Part shown: positions 33,814 to 40,874 of the stretch, one piece after another
Numbering within the stretch: position 1 is the stretch's first letter
How the letters are laid out: each line of letters begins with the position of its first letter
From: a virus
Length of the DNA: 44,069 bases
Reading direction: 5' to 3' (one strand)
Virus record (IMG/VR): IMGVR_UViG_3300030107_006371
Coordinates: 1-44,069 of that record
The notes under the pieces: model-generated
What the model saw: only the letters and a program-made list of their open reading frames with translations
What the model was told of the DNA's origin: nothing
Databases searched by the model: none
Made by a program: the position numbers and the translations under genes

Positions 33814-34142
33814 TGCCTAGTAGAAGTAAACAAAAAGGAAACCGATTTGAGAGAGAGGTCGTTAATATGGCTAAGGATTTTGGATTAAAATCTGAGAGAG
33901 CTTACGGTAGCGACGGTAGAGCTTTAGGTGAAAATAAAGAAGTTGATGTTGTTGTGGGTGAAAATAAAAATAAATGGAGAATACAGTGTAAGGTTAGAAA
34001 AAATATAGCGAGTTGGGTAAAACCTGATATTGAATTAGTTGATGCTCAAGTTGTAAAAGAAGATAGGGGTACAATATACGCTATAATACCATATGAAAAA
34101 TTTTTAAAAATTATATCTAGTGAGAAAAAAAATGGAAAATAG
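33813..34142 (+). CDS. PD-(D/E)XK Holliday junction resolvase-like nuclease
   Basis: A 109-residue protein from the ATG at 33813 (a TTG two codons earlier is an alternative). Motifs GNRFEREVV with Glu14, the NKEVDVVV Asp45 and IQCKVRK (QxK, residues 58-60) form the resolvase signature. It would cut branched DNA in recombination or packaging. The start lacks a linear SD and sits at the end of a 13-bp stem. Confidence 0.75.
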   Translation: MPSRSKQKGNRFEREVVNMAKDFGLKSERAYGSDGRALGENKEVDVVVGENKNKWRIQCKVRKNIASWVKPDIELVDAQVVKEDRGTIYAIIPYEKFLKIISSEKKNGK

Positions 34143-34320
34143 TTATAAAATTGGAGATAGAGTAACAGCTAAAACAGTTAACTCTGATGGAGATACTGTT
34201 TTTATTAGTGGAAACATTAGAGCTATTACTGATAAACAAGTGTTTATTGAAAATAGATTTCCAAAAATAGAACATTTTTCTGTAAAAGTTGAAGATATAA
34301 TCGTTAAGCAAAACAAATAG
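34132..34320 (+). CDS. Small beta-rich protein
   Basis: A 62-residue protein; I chose ATG 34132, overlapping the nuclease gene. KIGDRVTAKTVNSDGDTVFISGNIRAI is a small SH3-like or KOW-like beta pattern. Unknown function. Confidence 0.5.
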   Translation: MENSYKIGDRVTAKTVNSDGDTVFISGNIRAITDKQVFIENRFPKIEHFSVKVEDIIVKQNK

Positions 34321-34328
34321 GAGAAAAT

Positions 34329-35315
34329 ATGCCAAGAAAAACAGGAAAATCGCCATCATTTCATATGTATGCAGGTGATTTTTTATCAGATATGAATGTA
34401 AAACTAATGAATATGACCCAAAGAGGGATTTACATAACCCTACTACTACATGAGTGGATTGAAGGCTCTATACCGTCAAATATGAAACATTTAAAGAAGC
34501 TCTGTGAGGACTGCAAGGATTTTGAAAAGCATTGGAAAATGGTAAGTCCTTGTTTTTATGAAGAAAATGGGAAAATGTATAATCCAAGACTTGAAGAAGA
34601 AAGAGCAAATATGTTAGCAGATAGAGAGAGAAAAAGTAAAAATGGTAAGAAAGGTGCTATGAAAAGATGGCACAGCAATAGCACAGCTATAGCACAGCCA
34701 TCTAATTCTAATAAAGAAATAGAAATAGAAAAGGAAATAGAAATAAATAAAAATAAAAAAACTATTTCAAGAATAACTTTAAATAAAGAATTTGAAAATG
34801 AATTTTGGACTTTATATCCTAGGAGAGATAATAAAAAAAGAGCTAATGATAAATATGTACAGCTACGAAAAGCAGGCGCTACAAAAGACGATATTTTAAA
34901 CGGATTAAAGGGATACATTAAACAATGGAAAATATCAGGAACTGAACCTGAATATATTCCTATGGCTAGCACATGGCTACACCAAGAAAGGTTTAAAGAC
35001 GAATTAATTACGAACACAGAAAGTATTAAAATGCTTAAACATAAAAAAGAATATAAATGGATGTGTAAGGAATGTGGCAGTGAAAAAACCACACAAGAAG
35101 ACCTAGCTGGTAAATTTTCAATATGTGAATGTGGCGATGGTTATTGGGAATCTAGGAATAGCGTACTTCAACAGCTAGCAATTGAAAAAGACGCTAAATC
35201 CAGACAGGTTTTAAGAGAATCTGGAAATGATGCTAGAACAAACGATAATAGTAGTAGTAAAAAAGATATTAATAGCTTAGTTTCTAATTTAACTAAATCA
35301 TTTGGGGTGCGGTAA
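34329..35315 (+). CDS. DUF1376/DnaD-type replication initiator
   Basis: A 328-residue protein. Residues 10-115 (FHMYAGDFLSDMN, MNMTQRGIYITLLL, NGKMYNPRLEEERANMLADR, GKKGAMKRW) match DUF1376, found in phage initiators. A Lys/Asn linker (116-150) holds DNA iterons. Residues 155-225 (FWTLYPRRDNKKRANDKYV ... YIPMASTWLHQERF) match the helicase-loader-type C-terminal domain, and a zinc ribbon (CKECG, CECGD) follows. It probably binds the origin and loads host helicase. Strong SD. Confidence 0.75.
   Translation: MPRKTGKSPSFHMYAGDFLSDMNVKLMNMTQRGIYITLLLHEWIEGSIPSNMKHLKKLCEDCKDFEKHWKMVSPCFYEENGKMYNPRLEEERANMLADRERKSKNGKKGAMKRWHSNSTAIAQPSNSNKEIEIEKEIEINKNKKTISRITLNKEFENEFWTLYPRRDNKKRANDKYVQLRKAGATKDDILNGLKGYIKQWKISGTEPEYIPMASTWLHQERFKDELITNTESIKMLKHKKEYKWMCKECGSEKTTQEDLAGKFSICECGDGYWESRNSVLQQLAIEKDAKSRQVLRESGNDARTNDNSSSKKDINSLVSNLTKSFGVR
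34670..34702 (+). repeat. Three 11-bp iterons inside the initiator gene
   Basis: GCACAGCAATA, GCACAGCTATA and GCACAGCCATC are tandem with exact 11-bp period in the linker of the initiator gene. The reading frame is out of register with the repeat (HSNS, STAIA, AQPS), so DNA, not protein, is being conserved. An A-rich run (34703-34770) follows on the right, as expected of an unwinding element. The design is that of the lambda origin. Confidence 0.65.
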
Positions 35316-35383
35316 TACATAATAAGATGTATATGGTTGGCGCTAGAAAATCTTAAAGAAAGGATGACAAGACGCACCCCAAA
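35301..35383 (+). promoter_or_regulatory. Long-range stem across the initiator/Cys-protein junction
   Basis: TTTGGGGTGCG at the end of the initiator gene is exactly complementary (11 bp) to CGCACCCCAAA early in the next gene. Inside are ATACAT/ATGTAT (35315-35332) and a weak ATCTT/AAGGAT stem holding the AAGG before the ATG at 35364. Both outer arms are coding. Confidence 0.5.
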
Positions 35384-35591
35384 AAAATATCAAAGAAGTG
35401 ATTTTTTTGATGGCAAAAAAGCAGATGATAATATTAAATACTGTAAAAAATGTAATAGATGTTGGGAGATTACAAGACAAAATAATAAAAAAAATATGTT
35501 GCTACATTATGATAATTTTCCAACATACAAAAGACAAAGAGAAATATGTTCTTTTTGTATAAAAAAAACTAAAGGCGCACATGTCTCATAG
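35364..35591 (+). CDS. Cys-rich zinc-binding protein
   Basis: A 75-residue protein with CKKCNRC and CSFC pairs, a zinc-ribbon pattern, and many basic residues. The ATG at 35364 sits directly against AAAGG with too little SD spacing; a TTG nine codons earlier is the alternative, and neither start is certain. Its end overlaps the left arm of a structured leader. Confidence 0.45.
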   Translation: MTRRTPKKYQRSDFFDGKKADDNIKYCKKCNRCWEITRQNNKKNMLLHYDNFPTYKRQREICSFCIKKTKGAHVS

Positions 35592-35654
35592 GTTACTCAC
35601 AACTACAACAAACCTACTTATTGCTCCGCATAGCAATCTCCTCATGTGCGCCTT
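35572..35654 (+). ncRNA. Three-way junction leader RNA candidate
   Basis: Outer stem AAGGCGCACATG/CATGTGCGCCTT, 12 bp perfect (35572-35583 with 35643-35654). It encloses two hairpins: TAGGTT/AACCTA (35589-35616) and ATTGCT/AGCAAT (35620-35637). It lies before the SD of the membrane gene at 35679. A riboswitch- or ncRNA-like fold, class unknown. Confidence 0.55.
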
Positions 35655-35678
35655 ATCTTTGAAACAAGAGGAGTTATT

Positions 35679-35831
35679 ATGGTAATGTTAGATATAGCCG
35701 AATGGATAGTTAATTTATTTTTACTTGGCGTGTCATTTATTTTGTGGTGTATAGGGTTTTTTATGGTTTTAATGTTATTAGAATTATATCAAAAATATAT
35801 TAAAGAAATATTCAGGAGGAGTGATGCCTAG
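35679..35831 (+). CDS. Small membrane protein behind the structured leader
   Basis: A 50-residue protein: a short start, then a hydrophobic stretch (IVNLFLLGVSFILWCIGFF and MVLMLLELY) and a basic tail KEIFRRSD. Probably one or two membrane spans. The SD AGAGGAG is good. Unknown function. Confidence 0.5.
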   Translation: MVMLDIAEWIVNLFLLGVSFILWCIGFFMVLMLLELYQKYIKEIFRRSDA

Positions 35832-35934
35832 AAAAAAGAAAAATATTCCCAATAATTTTAAAGGAAAAGAAGATATATTCTTTAAAAAGATAAGAGATGG
35901 ATTAAAAAAATTCCTTGAATCGCCATTTAAATGA
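35824..35934 (+). CDS. Tiny basic protein
   Basis: A 36-residue protein, Lys-rich (MPRKKKNIPNNFKG, KKIRDGLKKF), with a GGAGTG SD and ATGA overlap with the next gene. Unknown function; too short for a firm call. Confidence 0.45.
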   Translation: MPRKKKNIPNNFKGKEDIFFKKIRDGLKKFLESPFK

Positions 35935-36110
35935 ATAAAGAAATAATTAAATTAATAGAGGATAGATTGGAAAAGGGAAAACGAGAATATGAAGACGAGT
36001 TAAATCCTTTTGACGGTAGAGATTGGATTGATGAAACTTTAGAAGAAGTAGCTGATGCTTTAGTGTATATAACAGCTAAATTGATACAAATAAAAAAGGA
36101 GAGAAAATGA
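35931..36110 (+). CDS. MazG-like all-alpha NTP-pyrophosphatase fragment
   Basis: A 59-residue protein: EDRLEKGKREYEDELN, DWIDETLEEVADALVYITAKL. The E..E..D spacing of the last helix fits the metal-binding helix of MazG-type nucleotide pyrophosphohydrolases, but only a mini domain is present. Members with about this length occur in phages and may clean nucleotide pools. Confidence 0.5.
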   Translation: MNKEIIKLIEDRLEKGKREYEDELNPFDGRDWIDETLEEVADALVYITAKLIQIKKERK

Positions 36111-36376
36111 ATAATTTTTGGTTACAATCTCTACAGGAAACCGCATTTGATGTGTTTATGGTTACTATTGTTCTTTTTGCGATAATAATATATCATTATT
36201 TAAAAAGATGGTATGATGCAATAAAATACAAAAAAACAAAAGAAAAACTTAACGAGATTTATTATAAAGTTTGTGACATCCAAGAACGAGTAAAACTATT
36301 AGAAGCTAGAACGCCCGCAGCGACGCCCGCAGCGAAGACTGAAGCGAAGACTGAAGCTGAGCTAGAAAAGGATTAA
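36107..36376 (+). CDS. Membrane-anchored coiled protein with repeated Ala/Thr tail
   Basis: An 89-residue protein: a membrane segment (FDVFMVTIVLFAIIIYHYL), a coiled coil (KYKKTKEKLNEIYYKV, DIQERVKLLEAR) and a low-complexity TPAATPAAKTEAKTEAE tail. The tail is coded by four in-frame 12-bp repeats (36311-36358). Unknown function. Confidence 0.55.
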   Translation: MNNFWLQSLQETAFDVFMVTIVLFAIIIYHYLKRWYDAIKYKKTKEKLNEIYYKVCDIQERVKLLEARTPAATPAAKTEAKTEAELEKD

Positions 36377-36378
36377 AC

Positions 36379-36738
36379 ATGCTTAAAAAAGATTACCAAG
36401 AACAAAGAGACCATTTAGGCGCACACCTTAAAAACAGCGCTAGCAAAGTATATCAGGTTACAGATGGAATATTACAAATTTGTCAATATGCTAGAAAAGG
36501 TAAGTTGGGTAAAGGAACTGCCTTTAAAGAAATAGAAAAGCTTGCGCTAGAACTTAGACACTGGAACGATGTTCCTGCTAATGTGAGTTACAAGTTTTCC
36601 CCTTTGGGTGTGATGGATAAAGAAGAGGAGTGGAAAAAAGAAAAAATAGAATCTAATAAATTTATGTTATCAAAAGATGACGCGGATAATAAAATTTACC
36701 CAACAACAAAAGATATAAAAACCGCGCTAGCTACATAA
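36379..36738 (+). CDS. Last rightward small helical protein
   Basis: A 119-residue protein with charged helices (DYQEQRDHLGAHLKNSASK, FKEIEKLALELRHWN). Unknown function; SD is weak. Faces the leftward block across a 30-base convergent gap without a clear terminator. Confidence 0.5.
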   Translation: MLKKDYQEQRDHLGAHLKNSASKVYQVTDGILQICQYARKGKLGKGTAFKEIEKLALELRHWNDVPANVSYKFSPLGVMDKEEEWKKEKIESNKFMLSKDDADNKIYPTTKDIKTALAT

Positions 36739-36768
36739 ATAAAAGGCGTGGTTGTACCTATTCCGACA

Positions 36769-37029
36769 TTACCTCAATCTAGCTTTGTCTTTACATACTG
36801 CTACATCCCCACAAATAACGTCATCCCAATTACGAATATCTCGACCTTGCCATAGTTGTGTGGCGTAAACATTAATATTTTTATTTTTTAATTTACCCTC
36901 TTCATCCATAACTATGTCTGCATCTCCATTTTTAGATGTAACAATCTCTATGTAACCACCTACTATTTCTTGTAATTCTTCTAGCGTGGGTTCTTTTTCT
37001 GTTATTTCTACTATTTTGCATGTTCTCAT
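36769..37029 (-). CDS. DUF3846-like protein
   Basis: An 86-residue protein with a helical start, IVGGYIEIV, DIVMDEEGKLKNKNIN and CGDVAVC. The layout fits DUF3846, which is carried by many phages and mobile elements without known function. Strong SD. The last gene of the leftward block. Confidence 0.6.
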   Translation of the reverse strand: MRTCKIVEITEKEPTLEELQEIVGGYIEIVTSKNGDADIVMDEEGKLKNKNINVYATQLWQGRDIRNWDDVICGDVAVCKDKARLR

Positions 37030-37043
37030 TTTTTCTCCTTTGT

Positions 37044-37190
37044 TTATGTTAATTCTACTTTGATTTCTAAATATTTTTCGTCGTCCATTACAAAACCAAT
37101 CGCGTTTTCTTTTAGTTTTTTCTTAGCTTTTTTAATTGAATCCGCCTTTACAAACCCACTTGCGGTTATTGTCCAATGATATTCTTTCAT
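37044..37190 (-). CDS. Small phage protein, 48 residues
   Basis: Short ORF with a good upstream purine tract (GGGGGAAAAC): MKEYHWTITASGFVKADS, then a basic helix KKAKKKLKE and an acidic end. Fits the dense leftward string. Function unknown. Confidence 0.5.
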   Translation of the reverse strand: MKEYHWTITASGFVKADSIKKAKKKLKENAIGFVMDDEKYLEIKVELT

Positions 37191-37193
37191 TTG

Positions 37194-37493
37194 TTAGTTT
37201 TCCCCCTTTAATCTTCCCTCGCCGTCTCCAACAAAGTTTTGTTCTTTTAATAGTCTTATAGCGTTCAAGCAAGCGTTTCTATATCCTATGTCAAAAGCTA
37301 TAACTTCGCCATCGCTATTTGTATCCCAACCATCTATATCAAAATCCCCATCTTCATCTCCATAGTCTTTAGTTAGTTCTTCTTCTATGTCTGTAGCTAA
37401 TTCGCCAAGTTTATTGACTACTAGCTGTTTTTCAGCTAGCATATTGTCTATTATTTCCTCTAAGTATTCTGCATTTTCTCTAAATATGCTCAT
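37194..37493 (-). CDS. Acidic small protein
   Basis: A 99-residue protein with an Asp/Glu-rich middle (TKDYGDEDGDFDIDGWDTN) between two helices, the last KECLN-type. The acidic centre might mimic DNA or bind metal ions. Strong SD. Unknown. Confidence 0.5.
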   Translation of the reverse strand: MSIFRENAEYLEEIIDNMLAEKQLVVNKLGELATDIEEELTKDYGDEDGDFDIDGWDTNSDGEVIAFDIGYRNACLNAIRLLKEQNFVGDGEGRLKGEN

Positions 37494-37651
37494 TTTTGCT
37501 CCTTTTTTTCTTTTTTAAACACCGCTATGTTTAAATCTTTATATTTTTCATAGTATTCACTTTCATTATCAACATTGTAAAATTCCCAATTTGTATGACC
37601 AAAGGTGTCACGACACCAATCGTCTATATATTCTGTTATACATTTTGCCAT
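37490..37651 (-). CDS. Small protein, 53 residues
   Basis: ATG at 37651, stop overlapping the next ATG. It contains CITEYIDDWCRDTFGHTNW, aromatic-rich, then a charged Lys end. SD AAGGAG. Two Cys only. Unknown. Confidence 0.5.
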   Translation of the reverse strand: MAKCITEYIDDWCRDTFGHTNWEFYNVDNESEYYEKYKDLNIAVFKKEKKEQK

Positions 37652-37834
37652 TTATTTCTCCTTTGTGTAAAAAGTTTTAGGATTTAAGTTGTTTTTTATT
37701 ATTTCTACGATAGTTACATCGTTTAAGCTGAAACAATACTTACAAGCTAACACACCACCTTGAAGACCGACGCTATCAATAAAACGATAATCTTTTATTT
37801 TTATTTTATGCTTATTACATATATGACACTTCAT
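37652..37834 (-). CDS. Zinc-ribbon small protein
   Basis: A 60-residue protein with CHIC near the N-terminus and CKYC at about 30: a four-Cys zinc-ribbon. SD AAGGAG. Probably a small nucleic acid- or protein-binding zinc module. Confidence 0.55.
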   Translation of the reverse strand: MKCHICNKHKIKIKDYRFIDSVGLQGGVLACKYCFSLNDVTIVEIIKNNLNPKTFYTKEK

Positions 37835-37843
37835 TTTTACTCC

Positions 37844-38104
37844 TTAATTATCAAGAAATTCCTCAATGTAGCACTCTATTGTATCCCAAGAAACTCCCAT
37901 GCTAGCATCGTGTCGCCTTTCAACGTTTTCAAGTATCTCCATACAATCTTCGTCGGTGAGTTTTGCAGTGTGTTCGTATTTTTTAATAAACCAATCGAGC
38001 GTTTTTAACTCATGTAATGCATGCTTAACATCGTCAATGTGCCATATAAGTGCGATTGAGTTTTTATTATTAAAACCATCTCGATATGTTATTACTTCGC
38101 TCAT
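37844..38104 (-). CDS. Small helical protein
   Basis: An 86-residue protein, start chosen at MSEVITYRDG because AAGGGGGAAAA precedes it. Charged helix patterns (ALHELKTLDWFIKKYEHT, ENVERRHD). Unknown. Confidence 0.5.
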   Translation of the reverse strand: MSEVITYRDGFNNKNSIALIWHIDDVKHALHELKTLDWFIKKYEHTAKLTDEDCMEILENVERRHDASMGVSWDTIECYIEEFLDN

Positions 38105-38292
38105 TTTTCCCCCTTTGTTATTTCTTCTTCCCACAAATAATCTTCTGGTGATTTTTCTGTGATATTTTTTTTAATAAAATCTAGGCATTCTTCTCTCGTT
38201 TTAAAGCGCATCCTTCTGTTATTTTCGTCTAACAAATATTCATTCCCATTTATACTTATTCCGTTTATTGGTCTTGCAATAAAATATTCCAT
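38101..38292 (-). CDS. Small protein
   Basis: A 63-residue protein: FIARPINGISINGNEYLLDEN then RFKTREECLDFIKK, beta then helix. Strong SD AAGGGGG. The pattern of a beta hairpin plus REECLDF helix recurs in small phage proteins. Unknown. Confidence 0.5.
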   Translation of the reverse strand: MEYFIARPINGISINGNEYLLDENNRRMRFKTREECLDFIKKNITEKSPEDYLWEEEITKGEK

Positions 38293-38301
38293 ATTTCCCC
38301 C

Positions 38302-38796
38302 TTACCAACTAGCGTGGTATGTAAAGTTGTTGTATAGCATTAACTCCCTGTCTAGGTCTAAATATGGCGCTAGAACACCTATTGTGTATTTTACATCTTC
38401 GTAATACCACTCATTTATATCAACATCCCCAAAGAAAAAACCACTTTGTGGTGGTAGGAGTTCAGCGCATTTATTAAGTTCGCCATTTTCATAATGTGTA
38501 GCTACTAAAACGCATAAATTGTACAATTCTTCTATATGCTCCCAACTTACTTCTAGTGGTTTGCAATCGTCTATGCCATCATTAGTACAATTTTTTATAA
38601 ACCATCCATGTATTGCATTGGCTTTTCGCCAATAGGCTACTTCTTTTACGATTTCTGTTATATCGTCATTTTTAATATTGTGTTTTTTTGCAAATTCGCC
38701 ACTTAATTGCAAAGTATGGGGTTCGTTATGCCCACCTTTTACTCGCCATTTACCGCCATAATATATATTTTGATACAAGTTCATGTCTAAACCCAT
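38302..38796 (-). CDS. Conserved phage protein with YWRKANAIHGWF motif
   Basis: A 164-residue protein starting GLDMNLY and containing AYWRKANAIHGWFIKN, DDCKPLEVSWEHIEELY and GFFFGDVD. This is a widely shared phage protein; its biochemical role is not established. It is expressed behind hairpin B and a strong SD. Confidence 0.7.
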   Translation of the reverse strand: MGLDMNLYQNIYYGGKWRVKGGHNEPHTLQLSGEFAKKHNIKNDDITEIVKEVAYWRKANAIHGWFIKNCTNDGIDDCKPLEVSWEHIEELYNLCVLVATHYENGELNKCAELLPPQSGFFFGDVDINEWYYEDVKYTIGVLAPYLDLDRELMLYNNFTYHASW

Positions 38797-38822
38797 ATTT
38801 TCGCTCCTTTTTTTATTGTTTA

Positions 38823-38862
38823 ATTAATTATTACTTTCACTAAAGTTGCAGTAATAATTAAT
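38823..38862 (-). promoter_or_regulatory. Conserved-loop hairpin B
   Basis: Sense stem ATTAATTATTACT/AGTAATAATTAAT, 13 bp, loop GCAACTTTAGTGAA. It starts in the last codons of the ParB-like gene and precedes the SD of the 38302-38796 gene. Confidence 0.8.
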
Positions 38863-39604
38863 AAAGCCTAACTCTTTTTGCATCAGAGCATTTATAGTTA
38901 TAAATGTCTTCAATTGCCCTGTTCGCATCTACAATATTCCGTATAAGCCTTAAATTTCGTATTAATTCAACAGGCTTTTGACTCAGCTTGGACATAAATC
39001 GCTTATAATCGAAATTAGATGTTTTAAAAAGCTTTAACATTGCATACACAAAGGCTCTGTTTTTCCATCCGTCGTAATATTCCCTACAAGCTCTTAGTCT
39101 CTTCGCATTGCTCCGAGCTAGCTCAAAGTCTTTAACCTCAAGCGCTCCATCATAAAACATTTGACTCATAAATTTTTGGTCACTTGTGTGGTCTGCTAAA
39201 ATTGTAAGCGTAATAGAATGACCAAACCCAAATTCTCTTCTAAAAAGCAAGTATCTTTTGTAGCTAGCACAACCCTCAGAAGCAAAGCTTTCTGCATAAT
39301 CTGTTTCACTCCATGTTTTATTGTCTTTATTAAGTCGCTTAACATCGTCTATTGTTAATCCACTTATTACGATATAATAAACAGGCAATTTTAAATTTTT
39401 AATAGCCTCAAATCTGTTTTGACCGTCAGCTATTTCGTTTTTTTCATTGATTACAATAGGTACTGCATATTGTTTTTCGGACATGCTTTTCATAAGTCTG
39501 TGTATATGAGCCTCATAAACATGCCTGTTATGTTTCATTGGTTTAAATATTGAATAATCATTCGTCATAAGAACTTCGTTAACTGCTTGGTGTGTTTTTT
39601 GCAT
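38858..39604 (-). CDS. ParB-like nuclease-domain protein
   Basis: A 248-residue protein. Residues about 20-80 show VPIVINEKNEIADGQNRFEAIKNLKLPVYYIVI, where DGQNR (60-64) is the conserved ParB/sulfiredoxin-type catalytic or nucleotide-binding motif (DGxHR family). The rest is helical with many basic residues. Phage ParB-like proteins handle DNA or regulation. Its last codons form part of hairpin B. Confidence 0.7.
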   Translation of the reverse strand: MQKTHQAVNEVLMTNDYSIFKPMKHNRHVYEAHIHRLMKSMSEKQYAVPIVINEKNEIADGQNRFEAIKNLKLPVYYIVISGLTIDDVKRLNKDNKTWSETDYAESFASEGCASYKRYLLFRREFGFGHSITLTILADHTSDQKFMSQMFYDGALEVKDFELARSNAKRLRACREYYDGWKNRAFVYAMLKLFKTSNFDYKRFMSKLSQKPVELIRNLRLIRNIVDANRAIEDIYNYKCSDAKRVRLY

Positions 39605-39640
39605 TTTATTTTTTGCCTTTTTATTTTATTGCTTAATACA

Positions 39641-39673
39641 AGTGGGGATAGACCGAAAAAAACTACCCCCACT
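39641..39673 (-). promoter_or_regulatory. Strong hairpin between PC4-like and ParB-like genes
   Basis: Stem AGTGGGGGTAG/CTATCCCCACT (11 bp with one G-U) with an U-rich loop TTTTTTTCGGT, in the gap between two leftward genes. It may limit read-through or control ParB translation. Not related to the conserved-loop family. Confidence 0.6.
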
Positions 39674-39693
39674 GCTCCCATTATCGTGCTAGC

Positions 39694-39912
39694 TTATGCT
39701 TGACCTTGATGGTCTTCAAGAGCAAGAAGACCCTGTACTATATCACCTGTTTTAGACAGGTCAAAAGCCAAGCCTTTTTTCGTAGGGATAAAATCTTCTT
39801 TGTCTTTTAGTTTCGTCCAAACTCGTATCTGTCCAAATGTTTTATCATTTACAGTATCTTTGGTGATAAGAATTTTGGTTGAATCTGTTAGTGTTATTTC
39901 GTGAAGTGTCAT
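39694..39912 (-). CDS. PC4-like single-strand DNA-binding protein candidate
   Basis: A 72-residue protein with KILITKDTVNDKTFGQIRVWT and FIPTKKGLAFDLSKTGDIV. The IRVWT strand, PTKKGL turn and following helix match the PC4/YdbC-type ssDNA-binding core, which acts as a dimer. Strong SD. Possibly coats single strands during replication. Confidence 0.55.
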   Translation of the reverse strand: MTLHEITLTDSTKILITKDTVNDKTFGQIRVWTKLKDKEDFIPTKKGLAFDLSKTGDIVQGLLALEDHQGQA

Positions 39913-39941
39913 ATAATGACTCCTTTTTTTTGGGTTATTGG

Positions 39942-40409
39942 TTATGCTTTGCCTAGTTGATTGCTAGCCATTGCCATTTTTATTAATTCTTCGTCTATGT
40001 CCTTGGGTAATTCTATTTTTTTACCAACAGAGACCGACACACTTTGTGTGTTTTTGTCTTTGTTTTTAGTTTCGACTATCAATTCCATTTCATCAGATAT
40101 GGCGTTCATATCTCTCGCTAATTTTGTTCCGTTAAAAGAATGCCTTCCATCTGTACGTTTTTCTATTGCATTTACCAAGGGCATTATTAGGTCGTTAATT
40201 GATGCAGTTAATTTTCCTGCAATTTCAATTCTTTTTTTGGTAGATATTTCGTCCAAACTGCTTTCTTTAACAACTTGCGCTACAGTTCCTAATTGTATAG
40301 TTGTACACATCAAAATAATTTCTTGAAATATGTCTTGTATTTGGTTGTTGTCATCAGTAGCTACATGGATTTTTTTTATTATTTCCTTTAATCGGTTTTT
40401 CATGTTCAC
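39942..40409 (-). CDS. Helical protein behind hairpin C
   Basis: A 155-residue protein. Largely helical: RLKEIIKKIHVATDDNNQ, QIQDIFQEIILMCTTIQ, STKKRIEIAGKLTASIND. Acidic tail after 120. No family recognised. Its leader holds hairpin C. Confidence 0.5.
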   Translation of the reverse strand: MNMKNRLKEIIKKIHVATDDNNQIQDIFQEIILMCTTIQLGTVAQVVKESSLDEISTKKRIEIAGKLTASINDLIMPLVNAIEKRTDGRHSFNGTKLARDMNAISDEMELIVETKNKDKNTQSVSVSVGKKIELPKDIDEELIKMAMASNQLGKA

Positions 40410-40429
40410 CTCGTTGGTTGTTTTATTTA

Positions 40430-40470
40430 ATTAATTATTACTTTCACTAAAAGCTCAAGTAATAATTAAT
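40430..40470 (-). promoter_or_regulatory. Conserved-loop hairpin C
   Basis: Sense stem ATTAATTATTACTT/AAGTAATAATTAAT, 14 bp, loop GAGCTTTTAGTGA (aligned loop GAGCTTTTAGTGAA). Upstream of the 39942-40409 gene. Confidence 0.8.
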
Positions 40471-40486
40471 AAATGTTCTTGGTTTT

Positions 40487-40771
40487 TCACACTTCCCAAT
40501 CGGTTATAATCGTTATAGCGTCTCTAGTGCCATACTGTTCTAGCCTATGCTGTTCTACGTTTTCTTGAAATGTTTTTTTGTTATTAAAATACTTTGTTAT
40601 TTCGTCAGCAAATTCATAATTCATATTAGGCTCATCGTTAATAGTCATTTTCTGCTTTTCGCTACAATTTCCACATATAGCTGTGCCACCTACTAGCACA
40701 CCTCCAAAAGTATCTGCTCCTTCGTTGCAAAAATCGCACACTACAAAATTTTCGGTTCTAATTACGGTCAC
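40487..40771 (-). CDS. Zinc-finger protein behind hairpin D
   Basis: A 94-residue protein, GTG start with a strong AAGGAG SD. CDFC near 12 and CGNC near 33 form a four-Cys zinc finger; the rest is acidic helix. Probably a regulator or small zinc protein. Confidence 0.55.
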   Translation of the reverse strand: MTVIRTENFVVCDFCNEGADTFGGVLVGGTAICGNCSEKQKMTINDEPNMNYEFADEITKYFNNKKTFQENVEQHRLEQYGTRDAITIITDWEV

Positions 40772-40789
40772 TTCTACTCCTTTTATTTA

Positions 40790-40830
40790 ATTAATTATTA
40801 CTTTCACTAAAGCTTCAAGTAATAATTAAT
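40790..40830 (-). promoter_or_regulatory. Conserved-loop hairpin D
   Basis: Sense stem identical to C, 14 bp, loop GAAGCTTTAGTGA (aligned GAAGCTTTAGTGAA). Upstream of the zinc-finger gene. Confidence 0.8.
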
Positions 40831-40874
40831 AAATACTTTCAAGTTCTGATAGTGATTTTTAAGATTTATCATAG

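Noticed and set aside
36739-36768. Bidirectional terminator in the convergent gap
   Set aside because: No stem with a T-run is visible in either direction.
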